Assembly (NCBI RefSeq): GCF_001713375.1
Contig: NZ_CP016449.1
Span: 3,949,501-4,013,500 of the forward strand
Direction: 5' to 3'
DNA length: 64,000 nt
Source of the DNA: Hydrogenophaga sp. RAC07
GTDB lineage: Bacteria; Pseudomonadota; Gammaproteobacteria; Burkholderiales; Burkholderiaceae_C
In this document: one piece after another, positions 1 through 8,705 of the stretch
Layout: the number at the start of each line of letters is the position of its first letter
Position numbering within the stretch: the stretch's first letter is position 1
Position numbers and translations under genes: made by a program
Notes under the pieces: generated by a model
What the model was told of the DNA's origin: nothing
What the model saw: the letters and a program-made list of their open reading frames with translations, nothing else
Databases searched by the model: none

Positions 1-734
1 TCGCCCTGGCCCTGCCCCAGGCCGACGAAGCCTGGCTCGCCGCGTTCGCACGCGGGCTGTTTGCGCTGGCCGATGCCCACGCCTGCCCGCTGGTGGGCGG
101 GGACACCACGCGCGGCCCGCTCAACATCTGCATCACCGTGATGGGCGAGGTGCGCCCCGGCTTGGCCATGCAGCGCAGCCAGGCGCAGGTGGGCGATGAC
201 CTCTACCTCACCGGGCGCACCGGCGAAGCGCGGCTGGCGCTGGAGTTGATGCAGGGCACCGACTGGGCCACCCAGGCCTGCGGGGCCCAGGCGCTGACCC
301 AGCACCCCGAATTGCGTCGGCGGCTGGAGCGCCCCACGCCGCGGCTGGAACTGGCGACCTTGCTCGCCGTGCTGGGCAACGCGGTGCACGCGGCCATCGA
401 TGTGAGCGACGGCCTGGCCGGCGACCTGGGCCACATCCTGGCGGCCAGTGGCGTGGGCGCCGAAGTCGCGCTCGGCCAGTTGCCCACCGCTCCCGCGCTG
501 GCCCTGCTGCCCGAAGCCCGGCGCATCGACTGCCTTCTCAACGGCGGCGACGACTACGAGCTTCTGTTCACCGTTGCGCCCATCGCCCGCGCCGCCGTGG
601 AAGCCGCGGCCCAGGCCAGCCACACGCCCTTGCAGCGCATCGGCCGCATCAGCGCCGCGCCCGGCTTGCGCGTGCTGGACGCCTCGGGCCACGCGGTGGC
701 GGTGTCAGCGCGCGGCTTCGACCACTTCGCCTGA
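1..734 (+). CDS. thiL: Thiamine-monophosphate kinase, 3' part
   Basis: ThiL phosphorylates thiamine monophosphate to the diphosphate cofactor in the cytoplasm. The reading frame is open from base 3, so the gene begins upstream of the window and about 243 residues are present. Visible family signatures are LVGGDTTRG near the left edge, AIDVSDGLAGDL in the middle and NGGDDYELLFT in the C-terminal part, all typical of ThiL and other AIR-synthase-fold enzymes. pgpA and pncC lie on the same strand about 1.6 kb on, a neighbourhood usual for betaproteobacteria, but here an antisense membrane-protein gene separates them from thiL. The last 30 bases overlap the 3' end of that convergent gene. Confidence 0.93.
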   Translation, partial: ALALPQADEAWLAAFARGLFALADAHACPLVGGDTTRGPLNICITVMGEVRPGLAMQRSQAQVGDDLYLTGRTGEARLALELMQGTDWATQACGAQALTQHPELRRRLERPTPRLELATLLAVLGNAVHAAIDVSDGLAGDLGHILAASGVGAEVALGQLPTAPALALLPEARRIDCLLNGGDDYELLFTVAPIARAAVEAAAQASHTPLQRIGRISAAPGLRVLDASGHAVAVSARGFDHFA

Positions 735-2297
735 CACCGGTTCTTTGCCGGCGCCGAGCAGCGCGCCCACGATCTGCGCCACGCGCTTCTGCTCCAGCCG
801 CCCGGCCTCCACCCACACCACACGCCCCGCCGGCGCCAAGGCCAGATCGGCCAGCGCGGTGCCACGGTCGGTGCTCGCGTCGAACAAGAGCACCACACGC
901 TGCAGGTGCGCCGCGGTGGCGAGCACGCCGAGTTCGTGGCGGCAGCCCTGGTTGCGCGCCTGAAAGCCGCGCAGGTCCATCAGCACCACGTCGGCCTGCG
1001 CCACCAGCGCGGCCAGGGCCTGCTGCCAGGTGCTGTCGAAGCAATAACACTCGTTGACGCGGTAGCGGCCGTCGGGGTCGGGCGCGAGGTCGAAGTCGCG
1101 CAGGCGCTCGGCCACCTGCGCCTCGTTGGCCACAAACCGGTCGGCCAGGCGCCCGTTGAGGAAGGTGAACACGTCGTCCGGGTCGATGGTGCGGCTGAGC
1201 AGGTCGGTGCCGGCGATCAGCACCGTGTTGCCCGAGTGGCGCCAGCGCTCCACCACCCGGTCGAACAAGGTCTGCACACCCGCGTCCTGCTGGAACACGC
1301 GCAGCACCAGCAGCGTGGGCGGTGCGCCGCGCGGCGCCAGCCAGCCGCGCAGGCCCCAGGCCGCCAGCGGAATCCACAACCAGGGGAGGAACTGGGTGAG
1401 CGCGATCCAGCCCACGCCCTGCAGCGCCGGCAAGGCCGAGGCAGCCAGCACCACCAGCCAGTAGGCTGCGAGCAGGTACCAGAGGTCGGAGAAACGCTTG
1501 GCCCGGTAGGCGCGAGCCAGCGCACGGGCGATGGCCCAGGCCGGCCAGGCGAGCAGCACCCACGGAGACAGCGCCATCAGCACGATGGCGGGCCAGGCCC
1601 CCACGGCACCCACCAACCAGATCACCCACGCGGGCGGGTCCTGCACGCCGCTCACCATCACCTGCAGCGCAAGCACCGACGAGGCCGCCAGCAGCATGAA
1701 GATGGGCAACAGGTACGGCGCCACCGCACGGATGCGGCCGCTGGCACCGATCACCAGCGTGACCACCACCGGCAACAGCACCAGCCCCCCCAGCCAGCCC
1801 AACGAGGTGGCCAAAGGCTGCGGCGACACGGAGCGCCACAGCGTGAGCGCCAGCATGGCCAGCAAATAGAGCCCGATGGCGCCCAGCGTGCGCAGCCACG
1901 ACCAGCGCCGCACCAGCCCCCAGGTCAGCGCCATGGGCCAGGCGTAGACCACGCCCAGCGTGAGCGCGCGGCCCACGCTGAGCAGTTCGGCGCCGTAGAC
2001 AAAGAGCAGCGCCAGCACCGACTGGGTGATGCCGATCAACAGGCTCAGCGCGCTCACGGCGAACAGATAGCGCCCGCTGGCGCGCCGGTTGGCGGCGGGG
2101 TCCAGCGGGGCGGCGGGCCTGGCCTGCGCGGGCACCCGGTTGCCGGCGACGGCCTGCGCCGGATCGGGCGGTGGTGACCGTTTCATGAGGGCCAGCATGC
2201 GGCGCCGGTACAGGCCGGAGACCACCCACGAGGCCGCCCCCGTGAGCAGCACGCCCAGCACCATGGCGGTGAGGATGGCACCCGAGTTCATCTCCAT
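705..2297 (-). CDS. Polytopic membrane protein with C-terminal TIR-like domain
   Basis: I do not recognise a named family. The N-terminal ~330 residues contain about nine or ten hydrophobic segments, starting with AILTAMVLGVLL. A soluble tail of ~190 residues follows. The tail has alternating hydrophobic strands (TLLVLRVF, NTVLIAG, ADVVLMDLRGF, QRVVLLFD) and the string ARNQGCRHELGVL, in which Cys452 and Glu455 sit where TIR domains carry their WCxxEL motif and catalytic glutamate. The Rossmann-like pattern is visible; the TIR assignment is inference. The ATG at 2297 (MEMNSG) is preferred to an upstream ATG at 2351, whose extra residues do not look like protein. The gene lies antisense between thiL and pgpA and is divergent from pgpA. 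Confidence 0.72.
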   Translation of the reverse strand: MEMNSGAILTAMVLGVLLTGAASWVVSGLYRRRMLALMKRSPPPDPAQAVAGNRVPAQARPAAPLDPAANRRASGRYLFAVSALSLLIGITQSVLALLFVYGAELLSVGRALTLGVVYAWPMALTWGLVRRWSWLRTLGAIGLYLLAMLALTLWRSVSPQPLATSLGWLGGLVLLPVVVTLVIGASGRIRAVAPYLLPIFMLLAASSVLALQVMVSGVQDPPAWVIWLVGAVGAWPAIVLMALSPWVLLAWPAWAIARALARAYRAKRFSDLWYLLAAYWLVVLAASALPALQGVGWIALTQFLPWLWIPLAAWGLRGWLAPRGAPPTLLVLRVFQQDAGVQTLFDRVVERWRHSGNTVLIAGTDLLSRTIDPDDVFTFLNGRLADRFVANEAQVAERLRDFDLAPDPDGRYRVNECYCFDSTWQQALAALVAQADVVLMDLRGFQARNQGCRHELGVLATAAHLQRVVLLFDASTDRGTALADLALAPAGRVVWVEAGRLEQKRVAQIVGALLGAGKEPVSGEVVEAAR

Positions 2298-2374
2298 GCG
2301 GCCCCCTTGTTTGGTCCGCGCCAGTATCTCGCCGGCGTCACGGCCCAGCAAGTGCGCACACCCATAATTCGTCC

Positions 2375-2890
2375 ATGTTGTCGACCGCCCCCGCCCCCCT
2401 GGCCCGCCCGACCTGGGCCTTCCTGCTGTCCCACCCGGCCCACTTCATTGCGCTCGGCGCAGGCGCGGGCCTGAGCCGTTTTGCGCCCGGCACCGTGGGC
2501 ACCCTGTGGGCCTGGGCTGCGTTCCTGCTGCTGCAGCCACTGATGTCGGCGCCCGCCTGGGGGCTGCTGATCCTGACCACCACGCTGGTCGGCTGGTGGG
2601 CCTGCACCGTGACCGCACAACACATGCGCGTGGCCGACTCGGGCCACATCGTGTGGGACGAGGTGGTGGCCTTCTGGCTGGTGCTGTGGTTGATCGCGCC
2701 AGCGGGCATCGGGGCGCAGCTGGCGGCGTTTGTGCTGTTCCGGTTTTTCGACGCGGTGAAGTTCGGCCCCATGGCCTGGGCCGACAAGACCTTCAAAGGT
2801 TTCGGGCCGCGCGGCGGCTTCGGCATCCTGCTCGACGATTTCGCCGCCGCGCTCTGCACATTGCTGGTGATCGCACTCTGGAGGTTTTGA
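2375..2890 (+). CDS. pgpA: Phosphatidylglycerophosphatase A
   Basis: PgpA removes the phosphate from phosphatidylglycerophosphate, the last step of phosphatidylglycerol synthesis, at the inner membrane. The 171-residue product is of normal family size. It shows the family N-terminus (GLSRFAPGTVGTLWAW), the DEVVAFWLVL segment and the RFFDAVKFGPMAW region, with several membrane helices. The ATG at 2375 gives a normal N-terminus. The stop codon overlaps the pncC start by one base (TGATG), so the two are co-transcribed and probably translationally coupled. Confidence 0.93.
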   Translation: MLSTAPAPLARPTWAFLLSHPAHFIALGAGAGLSRFAPGTVGTLWAWAAFLLLQPLMSAPAWGLLILTTTLVGWWACTVTAQHMRVADSGHIVWDEVVAFWLVLWLIAPAGIGAQLAAFVLFRFFDAVKFGPMAWADKTFKGFGPRGGFGILLDDFAAALCTLLVIALWRF

Positions 2891-3366
2891 TGAACACGCC
2901 CGAACTGGTGCTTGAGCTTGCGCGCGAGCTCAAGGCTCGAGGACTCATGATGGCGACGGCCGAGAGCTGCACCGGTGGGCTGATCGCGGGCGCGTGCACC
3001 GATGTGAGCGGGTCCAGCGACTGGTTCGAACGCGGTTTCGTCACCTACTCCAACGCCGCCAAAACCGAGCTGCTGAAAGTGCCCGCCGACCTGATCCGCC
3101 AGCACGGTGCGGTGAGCGAACCGGTGGCGCGCGCGATGGCCTCGGGCGCACTCGCCCACTCGCCCGCGCAACTCGCGGTGGCCGTGACCGGCGTGGCAGG
3201 CCCCACCGGCGGCAGTGTGGACAAACCGGTGGGCACGGTGTGGTTCGGCTGGGCCACACCGGCGGGCAGCTTCACCGAACACCAGCGCTTCGACGGCGAC
3301 CGCGCCGCCGTGCGTGCCGCCACCGTGCGGCACGCACTGGCCGGGCTGCTGCAACGCCTGCCCTGA
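2890..3366 (+). CDS. pncC: Nicotinamide-nucleotide amidase (CinA C-terminal domain)
   Basis: PncC hydrolyses nicotinamide mononucleotide to nicotinate mononucleotide and ammonia, recycling the pyridine ring for NAD synthesis. This is the stand-alone CinA C-terminal domain, 158 residues. TAESCTGG near residue 26 carries the catalytic serine, and VTGVAGPTGG is the second conserved loop. Both are intact. The ATG at 2890 shares its A with the pgpA stop, which fixes the start. The AlkD-like gene begins 9 bases after the stop, so pgpA, pncC and that gene look like one operon. Confidence 0.93.
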   Translation: MNTPELVLELARELKARGLMMATAESCTGGLIAGACTDVSGSSDWFERGFVTYSNAAKTELLKVPADLIRQHGAVSEPVARAMASGALAHSPAQLAVAVTGVAGPTGGSVDKPVGTVWFGWATPAGSFTEHQRFDGDRAAVRAATVRHALAGLLQRLP

Positions 3367-3375
3367 GAGCACGCG

Positions 3376-4518
3376 ATGGAACCGTTCAAGAACCTGATCA
3401 ACGCCACCACCGTGTCCAGCGCAGGCCAGCACCTGCAACGCGCCTGGAGCGACTTCGACCGCCCGCGCTTTGAAGCGCTCGCCAACCACGGCCTGGACGC
3501 GCTCGAACTCAAGGCGCGCATGCTGCAACTGGCGGACGCGATGCGCGCCACGCTGCCCGGCGATTTCAACGCCGCCTGCAGCGTGCTGGAAGCCAGCCTG
3601 GCGCCACCGCTGCCGCTGGACGCGCGGGGCGAGCCCGAGGGCCTCACCTCCGCACAGGCCAGCACCGGGCTGGCCGGCTGGGTGATCTGGTCCATGGGCG
3701 AGTTTGTGGCGCGCCACGGCCAGCACGACGTGCCGCGCTCACTGGTCTGCCTGCACGCGCTCACGCAACGCTCCACCGCCGAGTTCGCGATCCGCCCATT
3801 CATCCAGCAGCAGCCGCAGGCCGTGTGGCCCGTGCTCGCGCGCTGGGCCAACGACCCGAGCGCGCACGTGCGCCGCCTGGTCAGCGAAGGCAGCCGCCCC
3901 CGCCTGCCCTGGGGCCTGCGTCTGCAGGCCCTGGTGGCCGACCCCACCCCCGCGCTGCCGCTGCTGCGCGCCTTGCAGGACGACACCAGCAGCTATGTGC
4001 GGCGCAGCGTGGCCAACCACCTCAACGACATTGCCAAAGACCACCCGGATCTGGTGGCCGACTGGGTGAAGGACCACCTCATCCAGGCCACGCCCGAGCG
4101 CAGCACGCTCTTGCGCCACGCGAGCCGCAGCCTCATCAAACAGGGCCATGCGCCCACGCTCGCGGCCTGGGGTCTGGCCAGCGGATTGACGGGGCGGGCC
4201 ACGCTCAGCCTCTCGGCGGCACAGGCGGCGGTGGGCGACGCCATCGGTTTGCGCGTGACGCTGCAATCCACCGCGCGCCAGCCCCAGCCGCTGGAGATCG
4301 ACTACGCGGTGCAGCACGTGCGCGCCAACGGCAGCAGCTCACCCAAGGTGTTCAAGGGATGGAAGCTCTCGCTGGCAGCCGGCGAAGAACGCGCGCTGGA
4401 CAAACGCCACAGCCTCAAACCCGTGACCACGCGCACGCTCTACCCGGGAATGCACCGCATCGAGTTGCTGGTGAACGGGCTGGCGCTGGCCGAAGCCACG
4501 TTCGACCTCAAGCCTTGA
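3376..4518 (+). CDS. DNA alkylation repair protein (AlkD-like HEAT-repeat family)
   Basis: The 380-residue product belongs by appearance to the DNA alkylation repair family related to AlkC/AlkD glycosylases, which remove bulky or cationic alkylated bases. Helical repeats are evident, for example AHVRRLVSEGSRPRLPWG and SSYVRRSVANHLNDIAKDHPDLV, the latter being the most typical stretch of this family. The C-terminal ~80 residues are strand-rich (YAVQHVRANGSSSPKVFKGW), as in the larger AlkC-like members. It follows pncC closely and overlaps the convergent nitroreductase gene by 11 bases. The substrate cannot be told from sequence. Confidence 0.82.
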   Translation: MEPFKNLINATTVSSAGQHLQRAWSDFDRPRFEALANHGLDALELKARMLQLADAMRATLPGDFNAACSVLEASLAPPLPLDARGEPEGLTSAQASTGLAGWVIWSMGEFVARHGQHDVPRSLVCLHALTQRSTAEFAIRPFIQQQPQAVWPVLARWANDPSAHVRRLVSEGSRPRLPWGLRLQALVADPTPALPLLRALQDDTSSYVRRSVANHLNDIAKDHPDLVADWVKDHLIQATPERSTLLRHASRSLIKQGHAPTLAAWGLASGLTGRATLSLSAAQAAVGDAIGLRVTLQSTARQPQPLEIDYAVQHVRANGSSSPKVFKGWKLSLAAGEERALDKRHSLKPVTTRTLYPGMHRIELLVNGLALAEATFDLKP

Positions 4519-5668
4519 GGATGTGCGCATCGAGCCCACGCCGCGGCGAGGGCCCGATGGCCGGCGCGTAGCCCAGCCGCGCCCACATCTGCACCGTGAA
4601 TCGCGGCGCGGGTGCCTCCACCAACTGGTGGATCGCCGCATAGGTGCCGGCCTGTTCGGGGTACTCCTGCAAGGCCTGCGACAGCGGCTGCATGGACAGC
4701 CCCGCCGCCGTGGCCGCGAGTTGGGCACGCACGTAGGCGCGGCCCGACTGCACCTGGGTGACGCGGTCGTTGCCCTCGGTCACCAGCCAGAAGAACGCGG
4801 GCGTGGCGGCAATGTTGGCGTTGAAGTCCTTGATCTGCATGGTCGTCGATGCATCGTCGGGGGCGGGTGCCTTGCTGCGGTCGAACAAACCCACCGCCGC
4901 CAAGGCGCGCACCATCGGGTCGTTGAGCGAAATGCCGTCGCGGTGCTGCGCGATTTCGGCCGGGCCCACGCGCAACACCTGGATGGACTCCATCACCGTG
5001 CGCGGCGTCACCAGCTCGATGCGCCAGGCCTCCATGGCGATGCGGCGGTGCTGCTGCATCAGGTCGGCCTGGGCGGTCCCCACAAAACCCGCACGCACCG
5101 CGTGCGGCTGCACGCTGGCCCCGATGGCCTGCAAGGCCGACGCGTCGGGCTCGCGGGCTTCATAGGCTTCGCGGTGGGTGCGACGGCGAAACACCTGGGC
5201 AAACAAGGGATCGGGCTGCACCGACGCGTCCGGCACCAGGCGGATGCGCGCCGTGGGCCGCGCGTCCACCGTGGTCGGCGGGAACACACCTTGCGGGAAC
5301 AATGAGATCTCGGCGCGCAGACCCTTCTGCTTCGCGGCGAGGTCGAGCAGCTCCAGGAACGTGCCCTGGCTCATCATCATCTGGCGCGAGAACGGGTCGG
5401 TCTCGGGCAGCAGGCGGCTGCGGTCGAGGAAGAGCGTGATCTCCTCGGGCACGCTCAGGTCCACCAGCCACGACTGCAGGTTGTGCGAGTGCGGTGCGAG
5501 GATGGCGTGGGCCAGGATCCAGCGGCGCGCATCGGGCTCGTTGCCCGGGCCGTTCCAGGCGGCGATGGCTTCGGGAGGCAGCGCGCTGCTGCAGCCCGCC
5601 ACGGTGGTGGCGGTGGCGGCGGCAATGACGCCACCACCCACGGTGCGAAGGAAAATTCGGCGGTCCAT
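4508..5668 (-). CDS. Nitroreductase-fold Tat-exported protein
   Basis: This is a 386-residue flavin reductase-like protein of the nitroreductase superfamily, predicted to act outside the cytoplasm. The N-terminus DRRIFLRTVGGG is a twin-arginine signal, and TVAGC near residue 26 could serve as a lipobox. The body has the nitroreductase opening HAILAPHSHNLQSW and a C-terminal ARLGYAP segment. The Tat signal fits export of a pre-folded flavoprotein. The gene starts 23 bases after the NAD-epimerase gene stop, so the two probably share a transcript starting upstream of 6738. Substrate unknown. Confidence 0.8.
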   Translation of the reverse strand: MDRRIFLRTVGGGVIAAATATTVAGCSSALPPEAIAAWNGPGNEPDARRWILAHAILAPHSHNLQSWLVDLSVPEEITLFLDRSRLLPETDPFSRQMMMSQGTFLELLDLAAKQKGLRAEISLFPQGVFPPTTVDARPTARIRLVPDASVQPDPLFAQVFRRRTHREAYEAREPDASALQAIGASVQPHAVRAGFVGTAQADLMQQHRRIAMEAWRIELVTPRTVMESIQVLRVGPAEIAQHRDGISLNDPMVRALAAVGLFDRSKAPAPDDASTTMQIKDFNANIAATPAFFWLVTEGNDRVTQVQSGRAYVRAQLAATAAGLSMQPLSQALQEYPEQAGTYAAIHQLVEAPAPRFTVQMWARLGYAPAIGPSPRRGLDAHILKA

Positions 5669-5691
5669 GTGATGGCTCCTGTTTCAGTCGT

Positions 5692-6738
5692 TCAAGCGGT
5701 TGCGCGCAGCGCCGGGGACGTCGGCACCGACAGCAGGTGCAGGTCGCTCAAGGTGGCCTGCAGCGCGGTGGGCCACGGGGTGTGGGGCTCGGTGCCGATC
5801 AGCGAACGCAGGCGGCGGTTGTCCAGCTGGTGGGGCTGCGTCCACAGGTAGCGCAGGGCCGACAGCGCGCCCCAGCCGGGCATCACCGTGCCCAGCGCAT
5901 GAATCAGCGGCCAGGGCAGACCGCCCACCCGCAGCGGCCGATCGGCCTGCAGCCAGCCCTGTTGCCGCGCCAGCGGCTCCAGCGCACGCACCCAGTCGGC
6001 GCCGGTGAGGGTGTGGCCGCTGAAATGCAACGACTCGAACGCGGGCATCGAATGCCGGACCTGGGCCAGCGCCACAAAGGTGCGCGCCAGATCGGGCAGG
6101 TAGGCCCAGGGCGTGGCCACGTCCATCGGACCCGGAAACACCAGCTTGCCGCGGTGGATGCCGGTGAGCATCGCGCGGTCCAGCCAGGTGCCCGATCCCT
6201 GGCCATAGAAGTTGCCGGCGCGCACCACCACTGCGCGCAGTTCGCCGCGCTGGGTGGCCGCTTCCAGCCGCGCTTCCATGGCGGCGCGGATGCGGCCCAT
6301 CGCCATGCTGGGTCGCTCGGGCGCGCCTTCGAGCAACACCGCCGGCATGCTCTGGCCGAAGTTGTAGACGTTGCCCGGCAGCATCAGCGTGGCCCCCAGG
6401 GCTTGGGCCACCCGCATGCCGGCTTGCAGCAATGGCCAGGCCTCGCGCTCCCAGGCCGGGCGGGTGTACTGCTTCGGGTTGAGGGCGTGGACGACCACCG
6501 TGGCACCTCCCGCCTGACGCACCTGGTCCACCAGCGTCTGAACAGCGCCGGGTGTGTCCAGCGGCAGGGGCAACCACTGCACTCCCGTCACCTGCGGTGC
6601 CTGCGCACCGGGGCGCATCTGGGCCAGCACGCGCCAGCCGCCGCGCGCAAAGGCCTGCACCGCAGCCAGACCGAACCGGCCCCGGCCCCCCAGGACCAGC
6701 ACGGTGCCCGAGGGAAGAAGAGAAGGAGATGTGTTCAT
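5692..6738 (-). CDS. NAD-dependent epimerase/dehydratase family protein
   Basis: The 348-residue protein has an extended-SDR Rossmann start (VLVLGGRGRFGLAAVQAFA). A longer open frame runs upstream to 7653, but that part is the shadow of the LysR gene. The ATG at 6738 is chosen because it is preceded by AGGAG with good spacing and gives the nucleotide-binding motif at the usual place. LPGNVYNFGQS and RAGNFYGQGSGTW look like the active-site region of sugar epimerase or NmrA-like reductases. It heads a two-gene unit with the nitroreductase and is divergent from the LysR regulator, which probably controls it. Substrate unknown. Confidence 0.83.
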   Translation of the reverse strand: MNTSPSLLPSGTVLVLGGRGRFGLAAVQAFARGGWRVLAQMRPGAQAPQVTGVQWLPLPLDTPGAVQTLVDQVRQAGGATVVVHALNPKQYTRPAWEREAWPLLQAGMRVAQALGATLMLPGNVYNFGQSMPAVLLEGAPERPSMAMGRIRAAMEARLEAATQRGELRAVVVRAGNFYGQGSGTWLDRAMLTGIHRGKLVFPGPMDVATPWAYLPDLARTFVALAQVRHSMPAFESLHFSGHTLTGADWVRALEPLARQQGWLQADRPLRVGGLPWPLIHALGTVMPGWGALSALRYLWTQPHQLDNRRLRSLIGTEPHTPWPTALQATLSDLHLLSVPTSPALRATA

Positions 6739-6780
6739 GAAGAACTCCTGTGGGCACCGACCACCGGCACCATGGAACGC

Positions 6781-6810
6781 ATTGTGGAAATGTCTCGCCC
6801 CATACACAAT
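6781..6810. promoter_or_regulatory. Inverted repeat between epimerase and lysR genes
   Basis: ATTGTG (6781-6786) and CACAAT (6805-6810) form a perfect 6-bp inverted repeat with an 18-base spacer. It lies in the 102-base gap between the divergent epimerase and LysR-type genes. Position and symmetry suit a LysR-type operator controlling both directions, but the arms are short. Confidence 0.35.
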
Positions 6811-6840
6811 TGCCTGAAACCAAACACCAGCCATGCACAA

Positions 6841-7731
6841 ATGCATACCGGCCACTTCAACTGGGCATTGATTCCCTCGTTCCTCGCGGCGCTGGACCGG
6901 GGGAGCCTCATGGCCGCCGCCCGCGCGCTCGACACCAGCCAGCCCACCGTGGGCCGGCACATCGGCGAACTGGAAGCGCAGCTTGGGGTGGTGCTGTTCG
7001 AACGCACTGGCCGCGGCCTGGTGCCCACCGCGCACGCCCACCGCCTGGCCGAAGCGGCGCGCAGCATGTCGGGCGCGGCCGACCAGCTGGCGCGCCAGGC
7101 CTCGGGAGCGCAGGCCGACACACGCGGCACGGTGCGCATCAGCGCAAGCCAACCGGTCACCTGCGTGCTGTTGCCTCCGCTCCTGCAACAGATGCGCGTG
7201 CTGCACCCCGACATCCAGATCGAGCTGGTGTCCAGCAACGCGGTGAGCAACCTGCTGCAGCGCGAAGCCGACATCGCGCTGCGCATGGTGCGGCCCGACC
7301 AGAGTTCGCTGGTGGCCAAACGCGTGGGGCAGGTGGTGATCGGCACCTTTGCGCACCGCGACTACCTGCGCCGGCGCGGCACGCCGCGCGTGCCCACCGA
7401 CCTGCTGGCCCACGACCTGGTGGGCAACGACCGCAACACCGACATCCTGCGCGGCTTCGCTGCCATGGGCTTCCCTTTGCAGCGCGAGGATTTCGCCGTG
7501 CGCACCGACGACCTCAACGCCTACCAGGCCGCTGTGAACGCGGGACTGGGCGTGGGTTTTCTCGCGCGCTATGTGGCGCGACACAACCCCGAGCTGGTGC
7601 CGCTGCTGCCCATGCTGGACATTCCACCGCTGCCCATGTGGCTGGCGGTGCACCGGGAAATTCGCAGCAACCCCCGCATCCGCCGGGTCTGGGACTTTCT
7701 GGCGACCGCGATGCCGCAGGCACTGGCCTGA
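6841..7731 (+). CDS. LysR-family transcriptional regulator
   Basis: A 296-residue LysR-type regulator. The winged HTH is in the first 60 residues (FLAALDRGSLMAAARALDTSQPTVGRHIGELEAQLG), followed by a periplasmic-binding-protein-like effector domain (GTVRISAS, then PDIQIELVSSNAVSNLLQREADIALRM). The ATG at 6841 places the HTH at the usual distance. In-frame ATGs at 6772 and 6790 would add residues lying over the presumed operator. It is divergent from the epimerase-nitroreductase pair and also directly precedes the dehalogenase-type hydrolase, so either set could be its target. Confidence 0.88.
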   Translation: MHTGHFNWALIPSFLAALDRGSLMAAARALDTSQPTVGRHIGELEAQLGVVLFERTGRGLVPTAHAHRLAEAARSMSGAADQLARQASGAQADTRGTVRISASQPVTCVLLPPLLQQMRVLHPDIQIELVSSNAVSNLLQREADIALRMVRPDQSSLVAKRVGQVVIGTFAHRDYLRRRGTPRVPTDLLAHDLVGNDRNTDILRGFAAMGFPLQREDFAVRTDDLNAYQAAVNAGLGVGFLARYVARHNPELVPLLPMLDIPPLPMWLAVHREIRSNPRIRRVWDFLATAMPQALA

Positions 7732-7775
7732 ACACGCACGCGCCGCACCTACACTCGACGACCAGGAGACACCAC

Positions 7776-8696
7776 ATGAGCGCTGACTGGTTCAACGGTT
7801 TCGAGTTTCAACAGATCCCGACCCAGGGCGCCCACGCCGCCGTGCGCGTGGGCGGCCGGCTCGACGGACCTGCGCTGGTGCTGCTGCACGGTTTTCCGCA
7901 AACCCACGTGATGTGGCATCGCGTGGCGCGCGAGCTGGCGCCCCACTTCAAACTGGTGCTGCCCGACCTGCGCGGCTATGGCGATTCGTCGCACGCGCCT
8001 GGCGAGAACGACCACAGCACATACAGCAAACGCGCGATGGCGCAGGACGTGGTCGACGTGGTGGATGCGCTGGGCATCTCCACCTTCTTTCTGTGCGGCC
8101 ACGACCGCGGTGGCCGCGTGGCGCACCGGCTCGCGGTGGACCACCCGGCACGCGTGCGCAAGCTCTGCGTGATCGACATTGCCCCCACGCTGGACATGTA
8201 CGCGCGCACCGACATGGCGTTTGCCCGCGCCTACTACCACTGGTTCCACCTGATCCAGCCCGCGCCCTTGCCCGAACTCATGATCGGCGGCAATGCGCTG
8301 GCCTATCTGCACGCCAAGCTCGGCGGGTGGGGCTCGGCACAGGGCACCACGCGCCTGCCGCACATCGAACCGCAGGCGTTGGCCGAGTACGAGCGCTGCT
8401 TCTGCCGCACCGAGGCGATTCGCAGCGCCTGCGAGGACTACCGCGCCAGCGCCGGCATCGACCTCGATCACGACCGCGAGAGCCGCGAGCGCGGACAACG
8501 CATCGCCTGCGACACGCAGGTGCTGTGGGGGGCGCGCGGCGTGGTGCAGAAGTTCTTCGATCCCCTCGCGCTCTGGCAAGCCCAGTGCGCAGGCACCGTG
8601 AGCGGCGAGGCCATGGCGGCCGGCCATTTCATTCCCGAGGAACTGCCCGGGGCCACCGCCGCAGCACTGCGCAGCTTCATGACCACCACCGCCTAA
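7776..8696 (+). CDS. Fluoroacetate/haloacetate dehalogenase-type alpha/beta hydrolase
   Basis: A 306-residue alpha/beta hydrolase that closely follows the fluoroacetate dehalogenase pattern. The nucleophile is Asp110 in GHDRGGR, with Arg111 and Arg114 placed to bind the carboxylate. Asp134 and His284 (AGHFIP) complete the triad, and His155-Trp156 (YYHWF) form part of the halide pocket. These match the characterised Rhodopseudomonas enzyme as I recall it. That enzyme's third pocket residue, Tyr219, falls at a Cys here by simple numbering, with Tyr222 close by. Defluorination is therefore plausible but not certain, and epoxide or ester hydrolysis is possible. Preceded by CAGGAGA; the GST gene follows after 9 bases. 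Confidence 0.82.
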   Translation: MSADWFNGFEFQQIPTQGAHAAVRVGGRLDGPALVLLHGFPQTHVMWHRVARELAPHFKLVLPDLRGYGDSSHAPGENDHSTYSKRAMAQDVVDVVDALGISTFFLCGHDRGGRVAHRLAVDHPARVRKLCVIDIAPTLDMYARTDMAFARAYYHWFHLIQPAPLPELMIGGNALAYLHAKLGGWGSAQGTTRLPHIEPQALAEYERCFCRTEAIRSACEDYRASAGIDLDHDRESRERGQRIACDTQVLWGARGVVQKFFDPLALWQAQCAGTVSGEAMAAGHFIPEELPGATAAALRSFMTTTA

Positions 8697-8705
8697 AGGA
8701 CCCCC

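Noticed and set aside
6739..7653. A 305-codon extension of the epimerase gene
   Set aside because: The upstream part is antisense to the LysR gene, and the ATG at 6738 has a good ribosome site.
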